From NCBI GenBank assembly GCA_010671905.1, contig JAAHII010000002.1:310001-374000 (forward strand): a DNA stretch of 64,000 nt. Reading direction: 5' to 3'. Under the pieces are notes generated by a model. That model was not told the origin of the DNA and made no database searches. It saw nothing but the letters and a program-made list of their open reading frames with translations. This document shows positions 10,101 to 19,330 of the stretch, piece by piece. The DNA is from Leptolyngbya sp. SIOISBB. Lineage in GTDB: Bacteria > Cyanobacteriota > Cyanobacteriia > Phormidesmidales > Phormidesmidaceae. Position 1 is the first letter of the stretch. Each line of letters begins with the position of its first letter. A program made the translations under genes and the position numbers.

Positions 10101-12137
10101 AGTAATACGGGCAGCGTTACCGTCAACGGCCAGATTTCCACCTTCAGTACAAGCGCTGTTGGAAATGGAGGCTCAGTTAGGGTTGAAGCACTCACAGAAA
10201 TTCAAACCGGTTTCATCGACACCAGCAGCTTAAATGGCAATGCCGGTGATGTGCTTCTCGATCCAATTGGTGACATTGAGGTCGCGGGCATTAATGCCAC
10301 AGCACCTAATGGCACTGGCGGAACAGTTGATATTACAGCCGGGCAATTCTTTAGAGCCACTGAAAGCTTTATCGATTTCAATGGTACCGATGCCAGCATC
10401 TCGACCGCTGGTGCTTCTAACGGCTCGGTTACGATTCGTCATGGTGGCGGTATCACAACTCCTTTCATCGTTGGAGATGGGAGCTTAAACGGAACCCAAG
10501 CAGCGATCACAACTGGAATCGATAACATCTTGCCAACTAGTGCTTTTCTTGGCCCCTATTTTCAGGGAGATATTCAAATTATTACGACTCCACCGCAAGA
10601 GCCTATCCTTGCCCCCCCTCCAGACGACGATATTTTTATCAACGACTCGGAAGATCTTAACGCCTCGGCAAGCTCAGCAGAGCCTGTATTTTTGACTGTG
10701 ACGTATGAAGATGAAGACGTCATTGAGTCAATCCTAAATGCCGTCGATGAAACGTTTCAACAGCAATATGAGGACTATTTTCAATCATCTTTAGAGCAGA
10801 CATCAGTAGAAAGCTCGTCCGAAGAAGACTCTATATTAATCAATGCACAAAATACGATTCGCCGAATCGAAAGTGCGACTGGTGCAAAACCTGCTATTGT
10901 CTACGCCTTTTTTGCGCCTAGTGACAAGTTCCTTTCTGAAAACCCTCTTGACGGAGATATATCGGAAGGCATGTCTCAACCTACTACACAGCCAGCAGAA
11001 GTGATTTGGGCATTTAATAGTGAAGCACCTTTTGCTCAACTTTTAGCGCAATTGCAATATCAAGAAGGTTGCGAAGGTAGGGAAGAAGATCAGTTATTTT
11101 TGATTTTGGTTACTAGTAGTGAAGAAGTGATTTCTAAACATGTTCCTAGTGCCACTTGTGCAGAGGTGATTGATACAGCTAGGGAATTTCGGGTAGGCAT
11201 ATATGAGCAAAGTCGAAGCTATCTCTCATCATCTCAAAAGCTTCATGCATGGTTGATCCAGCCTTTGATTCCTCATCTAGAGGAGAATGACATCAACAAT
11301 CTAGCGTTCATTATGGATCAAGGACTTCGGGCCACGCCATTAGCGGCTTTACACAATGGCCAAGAGTTTTTGATTGAGGACTATAGCTTAGGTCTATTAC
11401 CCAGCCTCAATATCACTGACACACGCTACCAAAACGTTCAGGAGAGCTTCGTCCTCCCTGCAGGAATTTCTGACTTCTCAGACCAAAATCTAGCCAATTT
11501 GCCAGCGGTTCCGTTTGAAATTACTAGCGTTACCGAAAATTGGTTCGGTAATGGAGATCCATTGTTGGATGAGTCTGCAACTCAAAACAATCTACGTAAC
11601 GCGAGAAGTGAAACGGCCTATGCAATTGTGCATCTTGCCACCCATGCTTCATTTGTACAGGGTGATCCAAGTAAGTCTTTTATTCAGTTATGGGATCAAA
11701 AGCTGAGGCTATCTGATGTCCGGACCATGGGTTGGCATGACCCTGTAGTAGAACTGCTGATTCTCAGCGCTTGTGAAACAGCTAGTGATAGTTATGATGC
11801 TGAACTTGGATTTGCTGGTTTTGCGAGTCAAGCTGGAGTGAAGTCTACAGTAGCAAGTTTATGGGCTGTATCTGACATTGGCACTGCCGGTTTGATGGCT
11901 GAGTTCTACACCCAACTACGCACTGCCGACATTCCGGTTAAAGCTGAAGCGGTGCGACAAACCCAATTAGCAATGCTCAATGGTGAAGTTCAATTCGAAT
12001 CTGAAGTGTTGTTGTCCAACGGAGGACGCACTTCCCTGCCTGAAGATTTACAAGCAATACTTGCAGACAACCAATTGCCTGATTTATCCCATCCTTTCTA
12101 CTGGTCAGGCTTTACATTGGTTGGCAGTCCTTGGTGA
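7171..12137 (+). pseudogene. TPS-domain exoprotein fused to CHAT protease, two frameshifts
   Basis: Three consecutive frames together encode one protein of about 1650 residues. ATG 7171 has AAGGAG 10 nt upstream and is preferred to the TTG at 7138. The first frame gives a signal peptide and a filamentous-haemagglutinin N-terminal TPS domain (DGLLQVTGGNANLFFVNPAG). The second starts usefully near 8005-8012 (TTTCCCC, one extra base) and the third after a G6 run at 8903-8908 (one extra G). The middle is a long glycine/asparagine-rich beta-helix-like region. The last 350 residues are a CHAT peptidase with HLATHASF (catalytic His) and LILSACETA (catalytic Cys). TPS proteins are exported through TpsB pores such as the one at 25125-27065. 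Whether the frameshifts are real, phase-variable or sequencing errors cannot be decided here. Confidence 0.8.
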
Positions 12138-12619
12138 GAATTATTTTCTGGGAGAATGTATTGACTCAGTGCTTCGCTAATTACTACTCATTTGCTCTTG
12201 TTCCTGTGCAAATCTCTGCAAGAGTACGCAAGAAATTAGCACAGAATCTAGTACATCATTCTTTGGGGGACCTTTATACCTTGCAAGGCAAGGGCTCCAA
12301 AACTCGTTCAGCTGATTTGTAATCAGCCGGTCAGTAAATCACGCGAGGTTTAGCTCCCGCGAGTACTCATTACCGTTCCCATGCGCCAACTTTATTTTCA
12401 TGCTTGTGGACGGAGCAGTACAAATTCTTCGCGCTCATGCGTCAAGTTTATTTTTTCTGACTCCAAAAAGCTCAACAGGAACATGAGGGTTTCAGTCACT
12501 GTCATGCGCCGACTTTATTTTTGATGCGCCCTTTCGGGTATTTTGAGACTCACTCTGTAACTTTGACCGCGACTCTTCTAATGGGACTACTGGCTGGCGA
12601 GGCAAAAAGTCGAGTCTCC
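12138..12619. other. Non-coding stretch with three copies of a 19-bp motif
   Basis: No convincing gene is seen. The motif CATGCGYCRASTTTATTTT occurs at 12380-12398, 12436-12454 and 12503-12521, all in the same direction, with a partial GATGCGCC just after. Repeats of this kind spaced 50-70 bp are typical of IS21-family ends, so this may be a relic terminus of a vanished element. A short stem-loop at 12311-12327 resembles a tRNA anticodon arm, but no full tRNA can be folded. Confidence 0.45.
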
Positions 12620-14084
12620 ACACGACTTGGCAAAGTTCATTGCAAGCAGAGGATCGTGGCTCCGCCTAGGGAGTTTAAGCTGGCATCATCACCTCCACAA
12701 CTTGCTCAACCGATTGCCCCTGCCCAGCCAGTGAGTGAATCAATTGCACCATCGGTATGAGGGCTTCGCGAGTCAGACCATAGAGCTTCTGGCCGATGCT
12801 TGGCGTTTCCATTGCAAAGCTAAATTTTTCCGATTTTCGCCCGGCCATCGGTGCATCCTGGAGCATCGACTGCGCTAAGCAACTTAAACAGAGATGACGT
12901 TTCACCGCCTCCTCGTTGCGGAGCTGAGCCGCTTCCAGGCCACAGATTTCCTTGGTGAACTCATGAAAAATCTCACAGGGCCAGCGATAGCTCCAGGTGA
13001 TGGCAATCCGTTTGACATCCCAATGCAAAGCATCGGTGACTAAAAAGCGCGGGGCGTCCGATAAGTCCGCCTGCTCGTGTAGGATGACAATGCGCTTGCG
13101 GCCAATTTTCTTGAGGCGTAAGACTTTGCTAAATGCCCAGTGGTCCTTCTGCTCACCATTACGCTGACGGATTTGATAGTGGCGAAAAGCACTCTCTGAA
13201 CGCTGGCGCAACTCGACGGCCACCGCATCAATGCGAGTCCACTGGTTGTGCCACAACACCGAACGATTACAGGCCAACTCACTGACCCAATGTTTGTCGG
13301 CCTGCTCAATGACTTGCGTTAACTTGGCGGCACAGACGCCCCCATCAAAGGCATAGTCGGCTTGGCTAAAGTGCCCTTCCGCCTCGATTTGCTGCACCAC
13401 TTCAATCAAAATTTCGGTGCGGGTGCGATAGGCGTCACGGTTGCGCTGATAGGCTACCAATTCGCTGAGACGCTCCATCACGGCGGCGGTCTCGTCGTAG
13501 TTGTCTTGACAGGTCGCTTGTAAGTAAGCCCATTCCTCGGCTTCCCATTTGGCTCCCTGGACTTCGACCGCGATCCCATCGAGACGTTGGCGGCTAGCCA
13601 ACACGGCGGTGAGGATGGTGTGATACTGGCTCATCCGACCATTGACATAGTCGTACTGACGCTTGACACCAAATATCTGCGAACCACGTTCATGGTGACC
13701 ATGAGTCCAGTCCAAGCTGATTACCTGGCGTTCTTGAGGGGAGTAGTGGTCGGCCACGGCAATTCGATGGCGGGCCATCAAGGCCTCTTTTTCCCATGGC
13801 GCTTCGAACACCCCAGCATGCATCGTTCGACGCTGAACTCGTTCCGACTCATCCGGCCAGACATACTGACTGTGAATGCCTTGCAAGGTTTTATTGGCAC
13901 TCAACAGCAGGCCATTGATGTAGCGCTCTACATGCTCAAAGGCCGATCGCCGCGAAAACAACTCTCGGTAAGCCGACATGCCTCGGCTGATGGTGGCGGC
14001 GATGCCCACTAAGGGAAACATTGACTCTACCCAGCAAGACCTTGCCTGAGAGGATACCTCGGATCGAACTCTGCCAAGTCGTGT
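12620..14084 (-). mobile_element. IS701-like insertion sequence, 1465 bp
   Basis: The ends are imperfect inverted repeats: ACACGACTTGGCAAAGTTC at 12620-12638, and its complement with one mismatch at 14066-14084. They are flanked by the 4-bp direct repeat CTCC (12616-12619 and 14085-14088), consistent with a target duplication. The element carries one transposase gene. Its right end is only 15 bp from a 52-bp palindrome. Confidence 0.8.
12675..14021 (-). CDS. IS4/IS701-type DDE transposase
   Basis: The protein is 448 aa from ATG 14021, which is the first ATG inside the inverted repeats. A longer frame opening at GTG 14150 starts outside the element and is rejected. The presumed catalytic acidic residues are the D in SLDWTHGHH (about 103), the D in YAFDGGV (about 226) and the E in EIFHEFTKE (about 352). 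The last sits in the Y-(2)-R-(3)-E-like context WSYRWPCEIFHE that marks the IS4/IS701 group. The frame is intact, so the element could be active. Confidence 0.85.
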   Translation of the reverse strand: MFPLVGIAATISRGMSAYRELFSRRSAFEHVERYINGLLLSANKTLQGIHSQYVWPDESERVQRRTMHAGVFEAPWEKEALMARHRIAVADHYSPQERQVISLDWTHGHHERGSQIFGVKRQYDYVNGRMSQYHTILTAVLASRQRLDGIAVEVQGAKWEAEEWAYLQATCQDNYDETAAVMERLSELVAYQRNRDAYRTRTEILIEVVQQIEAEGHFSQADYAFDGGVCAAKLTQVIEQADKHWVSELACNRSVLWHNQWTRIDAVAVELRQRSESAFRHYQIRQRNGEQKDHWAFSKVLRLKKIGRKRIVILHEQADLSDAPRFLVTDALHWDVKRIAITWSYRWPCEIFHEFTKEICGLEAAQLRNEEAVKRHLCLSCLAQSMLQDAPMAGRKSEKFSFAMETPSIGQKLYGLTREALIPMVQLIHSLAGQGQSVEQVVEVMMPA

Positions 14085-14099
14085 CTCCAGCCTCTTCAA

Positions 14100-14151
14100 A
14101 GTGTTAGGGAACAAACTTGCCTTTTGAGATGCCAGCTTGTTTCCTAACACT
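14100..14151. repeat. Palindromic repeat element, copy 1 (52 bp)
   Basis: AGTGTTAGGGAACAAACTTG is mirrored by CAGCTTGTTTCCTAACACT with few mismatches and a loop of about 12 nt. It lies 12 bp after the stop of the minus-strand gene at 14164-14640. The same arms recur at 16657, 34391 and 40538. There is no T tract, so a simple rho-independent terminator is less likely than a MITE- or REP-like mobile palindrome. Confidence 0.75.
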
Positions 14152-14163
14152 CTGGAAACCCTA

Positions 14164-14640
14164 TCAAGCTGCGGTAGAGTCGGCTGTGGTCCAGATCGGA
14201 ATACACCAGCAAATCAGCACGCGATCGTAGAGGGCATCGGTGGAGTCGCCCACAAACTCATGCATCCGCTCCACCTGCCAACCTTCCAGAGGAGGGGCTT
14301 CTTTACCGATGTGGGGCAGGCACTCGGAGGGCTCCGGCCAAGTTAGGGCAAAGTCTTCACTGCTGAAATAGAGATGCAGTAACCGCTGGTCGCCGACGCG
14401 AAGTGAAAGGGGGTTGGCCAAGGTGCCATCCGGCGTCAGTATCGCGACGCTGAAGCAATTATTAGTCTCAGTAGAAGGAGAATAGGTGTCGACATGAGCG
14501 ACATGCCATGCCTGCTCATCCCAACGACGAACGTCACCTATCTGCAAGGGAATCAAGCCAATTTCGAGGGAGTGACCTTCGTCTTTATAGGCCAGGGGGA
14601 TTTCTCGGGGTCGTAATGGCAATTTTATCCCCAATGGCAT
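14164..14640 (-). CDS. Uncharacterised CHAT-associated protein, paralogue 1
   Basis: I do not recognise this family. The 158-aa product shares long identical stretches with two other loci in the window (16720-17060 and 41056-41532): KDEGHSLEIGLIPLQIGD, the LHLYFSSED..LTWPE core, PLEGWQVERM and a CWC(I/V)P end. Similarity begins only at RPRE near residue 11. The residues before that come from an overlap with the truncated CHAT gene upstream, so the original N-terminus was probably lost by deletion. It overlaps the CHAT frame by 56 bp and may be translated by coupling. No transmembrane segment or catalytic motif is obvious. Its association with CHAT proteases suggests a partner or substrate, which is inference. 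Confidence 0.55.
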   Translation of the reverse strand: MPLGIKLPLRPREIPLAYKDEGHSLEIGLIPLQIGDVRRWDEQAWHVAHVDTYSPSTETNNCFSVAILTPDGTLANPLSLRVGDQRLLHLYFSSEDFALTWPEPSECLPHIGKEAPPLEGWQVERMHEFVGDSTDALYDRVLICWCIPIWTTADSTAA

Positions 14641-15058
14641 CGTTTATGCCCACGACGTAGGGAATATGCTGAGTGATCGTCTCCGCTTGATCAACGGAAT
14701 AGCAAGCGTTGAGCACGACCGCATGTACATGCTCGGCGGCAATTTCAAAAAGACCGGCTAAAGCCTCTGGATCAACTGGCTGGGCGGATCCATCCATGCT
14801 CTCGAAGCACAATTCGCCAGCGTCATATCCATGACCTGATAAGTGTATAATATACGGTCCGACTTCAAGAATGGCTTGTGAGATATTCCCGGGGTGTGCT
14901 GCGGGTCGAATCTCTAGCTGAAACTTTTCCCGGTGCTTAGACATCCGAATCTGTTCTTGGATATCTCGAAACTCCTGATCAACGCGCAGTGGAACCGATG
15001 AACCGTAAAGCGGATTGGCCGACATAAATGAGATTTTGATTTTGCCATACGCAGCCAT
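14585..15058 (-). pseudogene. Truncated CHAT-domain (caspase-like) protein
   Basis: The 157-aa product has the front half of a cyanobacterial CHAT domain: an IKISFMSANP opening, LRVDQEFRDIQEQIR, then HLSGHG (catalytic His, about residue 75) and VVLNACYS (catalytic Cys, about 117). Intact relatives continue past IGDKIAI with a further 60 or more residues of fold and often other domains. Here the frame leaves the conserved sequence and stops after 10 unrelated residues, at the junction with the downstream unknown gene. The gene therefore looks like a deletion fusion, probably inactive despite keeping both catalytic residues. Confidence 0.65.
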
Positions 15059-15212
15059 AAGCAGCCAGGGAGCTATTTTGCGTTTACCTTCTAAGACGCC
15101 CTCTCCTAAATCAGAAGAGCTATTTTACTGACAATTTTTCCTTGATATCCGCCGCTGTGTCCAGACCAGACCAGACCTTGATAGGCTACGAAGCATCAGC
15201 ATTGCCGTATCT

Positions 15213-15758
15213 ATGACCCGTCGCCCTGTCTCGCTCCAAAAGCCGCCCAACGAAACAGTAACCGCCACCTTCTGTTCCCTCACGCTGGCGCATGTGGAGC
15301 AAATTGATATCTTTTGGCGAGCTATCCTCCAAGCAGCGCAAGAACCCGATATCAGTTGGGATTGGGCCTACAAACTCCGCTTGGCTGTGAACAACAGTCG
15401 TTACGAAGCTTACGCTATTGAGTGGGAGGAGTTGGTGCAAGGCGTCATGCTGCTGGAGACTCAGTGGCACCGATCCTGGTTGCCAGCGCGATCGCCCCTG
15501 GTCTACTTGGAGTACCTGGCTTCGGCCCCGTGGAATCGTCGGCCCATTGAAGATCCTCCTTACCTGGCAGGCGTCGGTCGAGCACTCCTCTTGCTGGCTC
15601 GTCAGCGCAGCGTAGAACTTGTATACGGGGGTCGCGTCGGCCTGCACTCACTCCCTGGAACTGAAGCCTTCTATCACCTCAACAATATGGCCGACTATGG
15701 CCCCGATCCAGATAAAGACGGATTGGTATACTTCGAGTACCCGGCATTACAACGTTAG
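15213..15758 (+). CDS. GNAT-type N-acetyltransferase
   Basis: The 181-aa product carries features of the GNAT fold: a central VYLEYLASAPWNRR strand, an acetyl-CoA loop of the form LAGVGRALLLLARQ (about 123-136), and a C-terminal GRVGLHSLPGTEAFYHLNNM followed by YFEY. The substrate cannot be read from sequence. It precedes an uncharacterised 181-aa gene by 9 nt on the same strand, so the two form a bicistron. GNAT genes paired with a small unknown gene can be toxin-antitoxin modules that acetylate aminoacyl-tRNA, but here the GNAT gene comes first and the partner lacks an evident DNA-binding motif, so this is only a possibility. Confidence 0.7.
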   Translation: MTRRPVSLQKPPNETVTATFCSLTLAHVEQIDIFWRAILQAAQEPDISWDWAYKLRLAVNNSRYEAYAIEWEELVQGVMLLETQWHRSWLPARSPLVYLEYLASAPWNRRPIEDPPYLAGVGRALLLLARQRSVELVYGGRVGLHSLPGTEAFYHLNNMADYGPDPDKDGLVYFEYPALQR

Positions 15759-15767
15759 GCAGCTTCC

Positions 15768-16313
15768 ATGAACGACGAGATTTTGGCTCAGCAACTCGCG
15801 AAAACGGGCAACTTACTGGACTTGCTCAACGATGAAGCCTGGGTGCGAGAAACGGAGGCGATTGAAGCCGAGTGCGGTGGGCAGGTTGAAGCCGGCCTGG
15901 GGCTAAAAGGCTACGTTGAACAGTTAGCCGCCGTGACCCCAGCTGCCTTTCGGCAGCAGCGCCGCCAGGTGCAACTGTTATCGATTTTGTTGCCAGAGCT
16001 GAAAGCATGGCTGCAATCGTGGGAATTGGGGCTGAGCTTTGAGGCCGTCTACATCGAAGCGCAACGACGACTGTTTGAGCGTCTTCAGCAGCCCACACCC
16101 GAACAAGCGACCTGGCTGGAGGATCTACTAGCAGAAGATGCCCAGCAGATTGCTCCTGAGCAGAAAACTGTGCGATCGCAAGCGATCGCGATGCTGTCGC
16201 AAATGTTCACTGAGGATGATTGGCAAGCGCTAGCCCAAACAGCAGCTAAGGAGACAGCGAAGGGTATTTTGCAAGTTCGGCAACGAGGGGCTGTTCAAGT
16301 TGCTGTGGTTTAG
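15768..16313 (+). CDS. Uncharacterised helical protein, partner of the GNAT gene
   Basis: The 181-aa product is not recognised. It is rich in Ala, Leu, Glu and Gln with predicted long helices, acidic overall in the first 150 residues, with a basic C-terminal tail. No transmembrane helix, signal peptide, Walker motif or clear HTH is visible. It begins 9 nt after the acetyltransferase gene and is surely co-expressed with it. It could be a regulator, adaptor or substrate of the acetyltransferase. After its stop the DNA becomes non-coding. Confidence 0.6.
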   Translation: MNDEILAQQLAKTGNLLDLLNDEAWVRETEAIEAECGGQVEAGLGLKGYVEQLAAVTPAAFRQQRRQVQLLSILLPELKAWLQSWELGLSFEAVYIEAQRRLFERLQQPTPEQATWLEDLLAEDAQQIAPEQKTVRSQAIAMLSQMFTEDDWQALAQTAAKETAKGILQVRQRGAVQVAVV

Positions 16314-16656
16314 AGAATCCACGTAATTGAGCTTGTTAGCAACGAACTACTATCTAAAGACCTTAGAACGCGAACATGCGACTATTTTTGCGGTTGAATT
16401 CGAGGAATGGCTTTTATGAGATGCGACAGGCCATGAAAAGTATTGGCGGAACAGTGGTTAAAGTCTCTTGAGGCTTAACCAGACTGTGGACTAAAAATCG
16501 GCGTTGCATAATTAGACGATGAATCAGGGTAATTTGCGATGCAATAAATCAAACCAGGTCGGTCAGCCTGGTAGGTGCGCCGAAGAGTTGCCCAACCTCT
16601 CCACTTATTGAAAATGCTCCATCTTGGGAGAGCGATCTCGCTTCACATTCCTGAAA
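16314..16656. other. Non-coding spacer
   Basis: No gene, RNA or repeat is supported in this 343-bp stretch between the GNAT bicistron and palindromic copy 2. Confidence 0.5.
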
Positions 16657-16706
16657 GTGTTAGGGAACAAACTGGTATTTCAAAAGGTGAATCCATTCCC
16701 TAACAC
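16657..16706. repeat. Palindromic repeat element, copy 2 (50 bp)
   Basis: GTGTTAGGGAACAAACTGG on the left is mirrored by CCATTCCCTAACAC on the right. As with copy 1, it sits about 13 bp downstream of a stop codon of the same uncharacterised gene family, and the intervening CTCTCAAGCTGCGGT-type sequence is shared. The hairpin and gene end were therefore copied together or arose from the same ancestral locus. Confidence 0.75.
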
Positions 16707-16719
16707 CGTAGAAGCCCTC

Positions 16720-17060
16720 TCAAGCTGCGGTGGAATCTGCTGCTGCCCGGATAGGGAATGCACCAGCAGATGAGGACGCGATCGTAGAGAGCATCCGTGC
16801 GATCGCTGACAAATTCCTGCATCCGCTCCACCTGCCAACCTTCCAATGGCAGAGCTTCATAGCCCTCGCTGGGCAGACATTCATCTGACTCCGGCCAAGT
16901 AAGGGCAAAGTCTTCGCTGCTGAAATAGAGATGCAACCGTCTCTGGTCGCCGATGCGGAGCGACAGGGGTTAGCCAAGGTGCCATCCGGCGTGAAGAGGG
17001 CTAAATGGAAGGTGTTGTTGGTCTCGACTGAAGCGGCATAGGTTGCGACGTGAGTTATTG
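16720..17060 (-). pseudogene. Decayed copy of the CHAT-associated gene, paralogue 2
   Basis: The conserved segments of the family are present but split over two minus-strand frames. HVATYAASVETNNTFH and FTPDGTLANP are in one frame. LYFSSEDFALTWPE, PLEGWQVERM and the CWCIP end are in another, with a shift near 16970. The terminal ADSTAA returns to the first frame after another shift near 16750. The N-terminal 50 residues of the family, including the KDEGHSLEIG block, are missing. This is a remnant with no product expected. Confidence 0.8.
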
Positions 17061-17296
17061 ATAGGGCCGTCGATTTTATGGCAGCAATCCTCTGTAGTTG
17101 GGCGATACCGCAGTGATATCGCGCCCTCACTTGTTGCAGCTAGGCCTCATTGCTACGCAAAAATGAGCGAGACCGCGTAGAAAAGTAGCGCAGATTTTAG
17201 GTCAGCATTTTTGGAAGAGCCTTGAAGCTTTGTCGGTAAGGGCTTCTAAAATCTGAACAGCTGCTCTATAGTCAGCTGTGCGTTAAAAAGCTAAAG

Positions 17297-18775
17297 GTAA
17301 CTGCCCAGGTCATGTTGACAAGACAGTAGGGGTCTGACCTTGAACTGCGATGACAAGAACGTCGAGCAAATTCAAGCCTCGCTTCTGAGCCGTTGAGAGG
17401 ACTGAGCCAATCGTCATGAAGGCTTCAGCCCCTTTGACTGAGCGAAAACCGCCTGAAATCTTCTGCTTCAGTTTCATCATGCGCAGGTCCCGTTCTGCCT
17501 GATTGTTGCTGAAGGGAACGATGGGTTGTCGTAAAAAGCGTAAGACAGCCTCGTCAAACTGCTGCATCCGTAGGAGAAAGTTGTGGCCGATGCGGCGCTT
17601 AGGACGACCGCGCCGAGGTGTCTGCGGTAACGGTTCTAGGGCCTGATGAAAGGCTAGCCCTCGGGCCACGATGCGGCGATAGAGAGCCACAATGCGCTGC
17701 TGCAAAGGCAAGGGGACGCCATCTGGATAACGGTGATGATAGCGACAGGCGACTTGCAGCAGTTGGCTCAAGCGCTGCGCCCACGATTCCTGGTCTAGCT
17801 CTGCTAAGGCTTTGAGCTCACGCAGATGATGGGCATTGCACAGGGCATGGACAACGCCATCGAGTTGAAAATAGGCTTGCCAGTGGTCATGTACAACGAC
17901 GCCCCCCAAAAGCCTTGCAGGGGGCTCTAAGTCCTTGCGCCGAGCACACCGCCGATACCAGGTGGTGGTAGCCGTTGAGACCACATGCAGCCATTGCCGA
18001 TGCCCCTCGATGCGACAGCCCGTTTCGTCGAGATGTTTGACCGGGGCGGCTGCCAGTTGATTGGCCAACTCAGTGACGACGGGTTCAAGGGCCTCACAAG
18101 CGGTTGCTGTCAACGTCGCTAACGTCGCCGGACGCAACGAGCACCCATACAGCGCTTGGAGTAACTCACTCAGCCGGTCTTCCGGGATGAAGTGGTAGTG
18201 ATGCAGATACAGCGCGACTGCGCGAATCCGCTCACCGTACTGCACCGGGGCGCTCACGCCAGCGGGAAACTGCCCTTGAACTCGGTGTTGACAGCCAGGG
18301 CAAATTTTGAGGCTGACTCGATGCTCTGTGACTTGCGGCAAGGGGGCAGGAATATCGAAGACCTGGCGCTTGAGCACCCCACTCACAGGCACGGCTTGCA
18401 GACCATAGCCACACTGACCACACACCTGGGGCGCGGCATGCTCCATCACCTCATCAGGATGCTCTACCCTCTCTAGCGTCTGACCACGATGACCGGGCTG
18501 ACCACCGCTGCGGCGCTGGCCCTTGGGGCGTAAACTTTGCGTCCGCCGAGGGGCCTTGGGACACCCTTCACTACTCGGGGGCTTAGAGCTATTCGTACTA
18601 TTCAGTGACAGCCGTCGTTCCAGCGCTTCTAAGCGCTCTCGCAGGGCTCGGTTCTCCGTTTCTAAAGTGGCGATTCGTTCCAGCGCTTCTGCTAAGTCCA
18701 TCCTGGAACGCTAACATCACTAGCGGGCAAAAGCATCACTCTAGTTGCATCCTGTTACCCTAGCTGGGCAGTTAC
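17297..18775 (-). mobile_element. IS66-family element with 8-bp target duplication
   Basis: Inverted ends GTAACTGCCCAG (17297-17308) and CTGGGCAGTTAC (18764-18775) bound a 1479-bp element. The perfect 8-bp direct repeat AGCTAAAG lies outside both ends (17289-17296 and 18776-18783), the hallmark of IS66-type insertion. It carries only the large transposase gene. The accessory tnpA/tnpB genes of classical IS66 are absent, as in ISBst12-like members. Confidence 0.92.
17310..18701 (-). CDS. IS66-family transposase
   Basis: The 463-aa protein has an N-terminal coiled coil (ALERIATLETENRALRERLE), the NSSKPPSSEG signature and two CxxC zinc-binding pairs (CGQCG, CPGC). A DDE catalytic core follows, with HLDETGCR, VVHDHWQAY and NNQAERDLRMMKLKQKISGG. 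The motif order and length are normal for the family and no frame disruption is seen. Its stop lies 13 bp inside the left inverted repeat. Confidence 0.93.
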   Translation of the reverse strand: MDLAEALERIATLETENRALRERLEALERRLSLNSTNSSKPPSSEGCPKAPRRTQSLRPKGQRRSGGQPGHRGQTLERVEHPDEVMEHAAPQVCGQCGYGLQAVPVSGVLKRQVFDIPAPLPQVTEHRVSLKICPGCQHRVQGQFPAGVSAPVQYGERIRAVALYLHHYHFIPEDRLSELLQALYGCSLRPATLATLTATACEALEPVVTELANQLAAAPVKHLDETGCRIEGHRQWLHVVSTATTTWYRRCARRKDLEPPARLLGGVVVHDHWQAYFQLDGVVHALCNAHHLRELKALAELDQESWAQRLSQLLQVACRYHHRYPDGVPLPLQQRIVALYRRIVARGLAFHQALEPLPQTPRRGRPKRRIGHNFLLRMQQFDEAVLRFLRQPIVPFSNNQAERDLRMMKLKQKISGGFRSVKGAEAFMTIGSVLSTAQKRGLNLLDVLVIAVQGQTPTVLST

Positions 18776-18783
18776 AGCTAAAG

Positions 18784-19330
18784 TCTTTGCGGCAACGCTG
18801 ATCACGTCTCCCGATAGAAGAAGTTAAAAGGTGTCAAACGATGGTAACGACTGGTGCTTGTTTCTGTCTTATGAAGGAAATAGATGAAACTGGTTCCTGT
18901 TGTCCATTGAAACGCTAGTGGCACAAATCCAAGATTTAGCAAAACACATATAGTTCAGCCTAAAACGCTCTCTGAACAAAGAACCCAGAGATTAACTCTT
19001 CCTTTTTTTGATTTGGTCAATATCGCCTATATTAAATCGCAAACTGCTAACAGCCCTTAACTCCCAGAATTGCATAGCTCAGCCTACTCTAAGTGCGGAG
19101 TTTGTTGCAGAGAAGGGAAGTAATTAGCAGCGATCATGCCTAAAGTTAGCAAGGCTATTCAAAGATAAAGCCATCTGCAGTGTGGGAAACTCACTTGCCT
19201 GGGCACTAACTCAACAGATCTCGATAAGAAATCAGTCATTTTGCATATACTTAACTCGATAGCTTGGTTCTGGAGTGTCTGACTGGTCATTAGTTGTAAG
19301 GGGCTTCCTACATAATCTGTCAGAATCCAA
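18784..19330. other. Non-coding spacer
   Basis: This 547-bp stretch lies between the IS66 target duplication and the end of the TPR-CHAT gene. No gene with homology-like features, RNA or repeat was recognised. It may contain the 3' region of the minus-strand operon. Confidence 0.5.

Noticed and set aside
12311-12327. Stem-loop GCTGATTTGTAATCAGC resembling a tRNA-Thr(TGT) anticodon arm
   Set aside because: No matching acceptor stem, D arm or T arm with the TTCRA motif could be folded around it, so it is at best a degraded remnant or chance.
14022-14150. Longer transposase start at GTG 14150
   Set aside because: That start lies in palindromic copy 1, outside the inverted repeats of the IS701-like element, so it cannot be native to the transposase.
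14100-14151. Rho-independent terminator
   Set aside because: The stem is long and not GC-rich, there is no U tract on either strand, and related copies occur away from gene ends.
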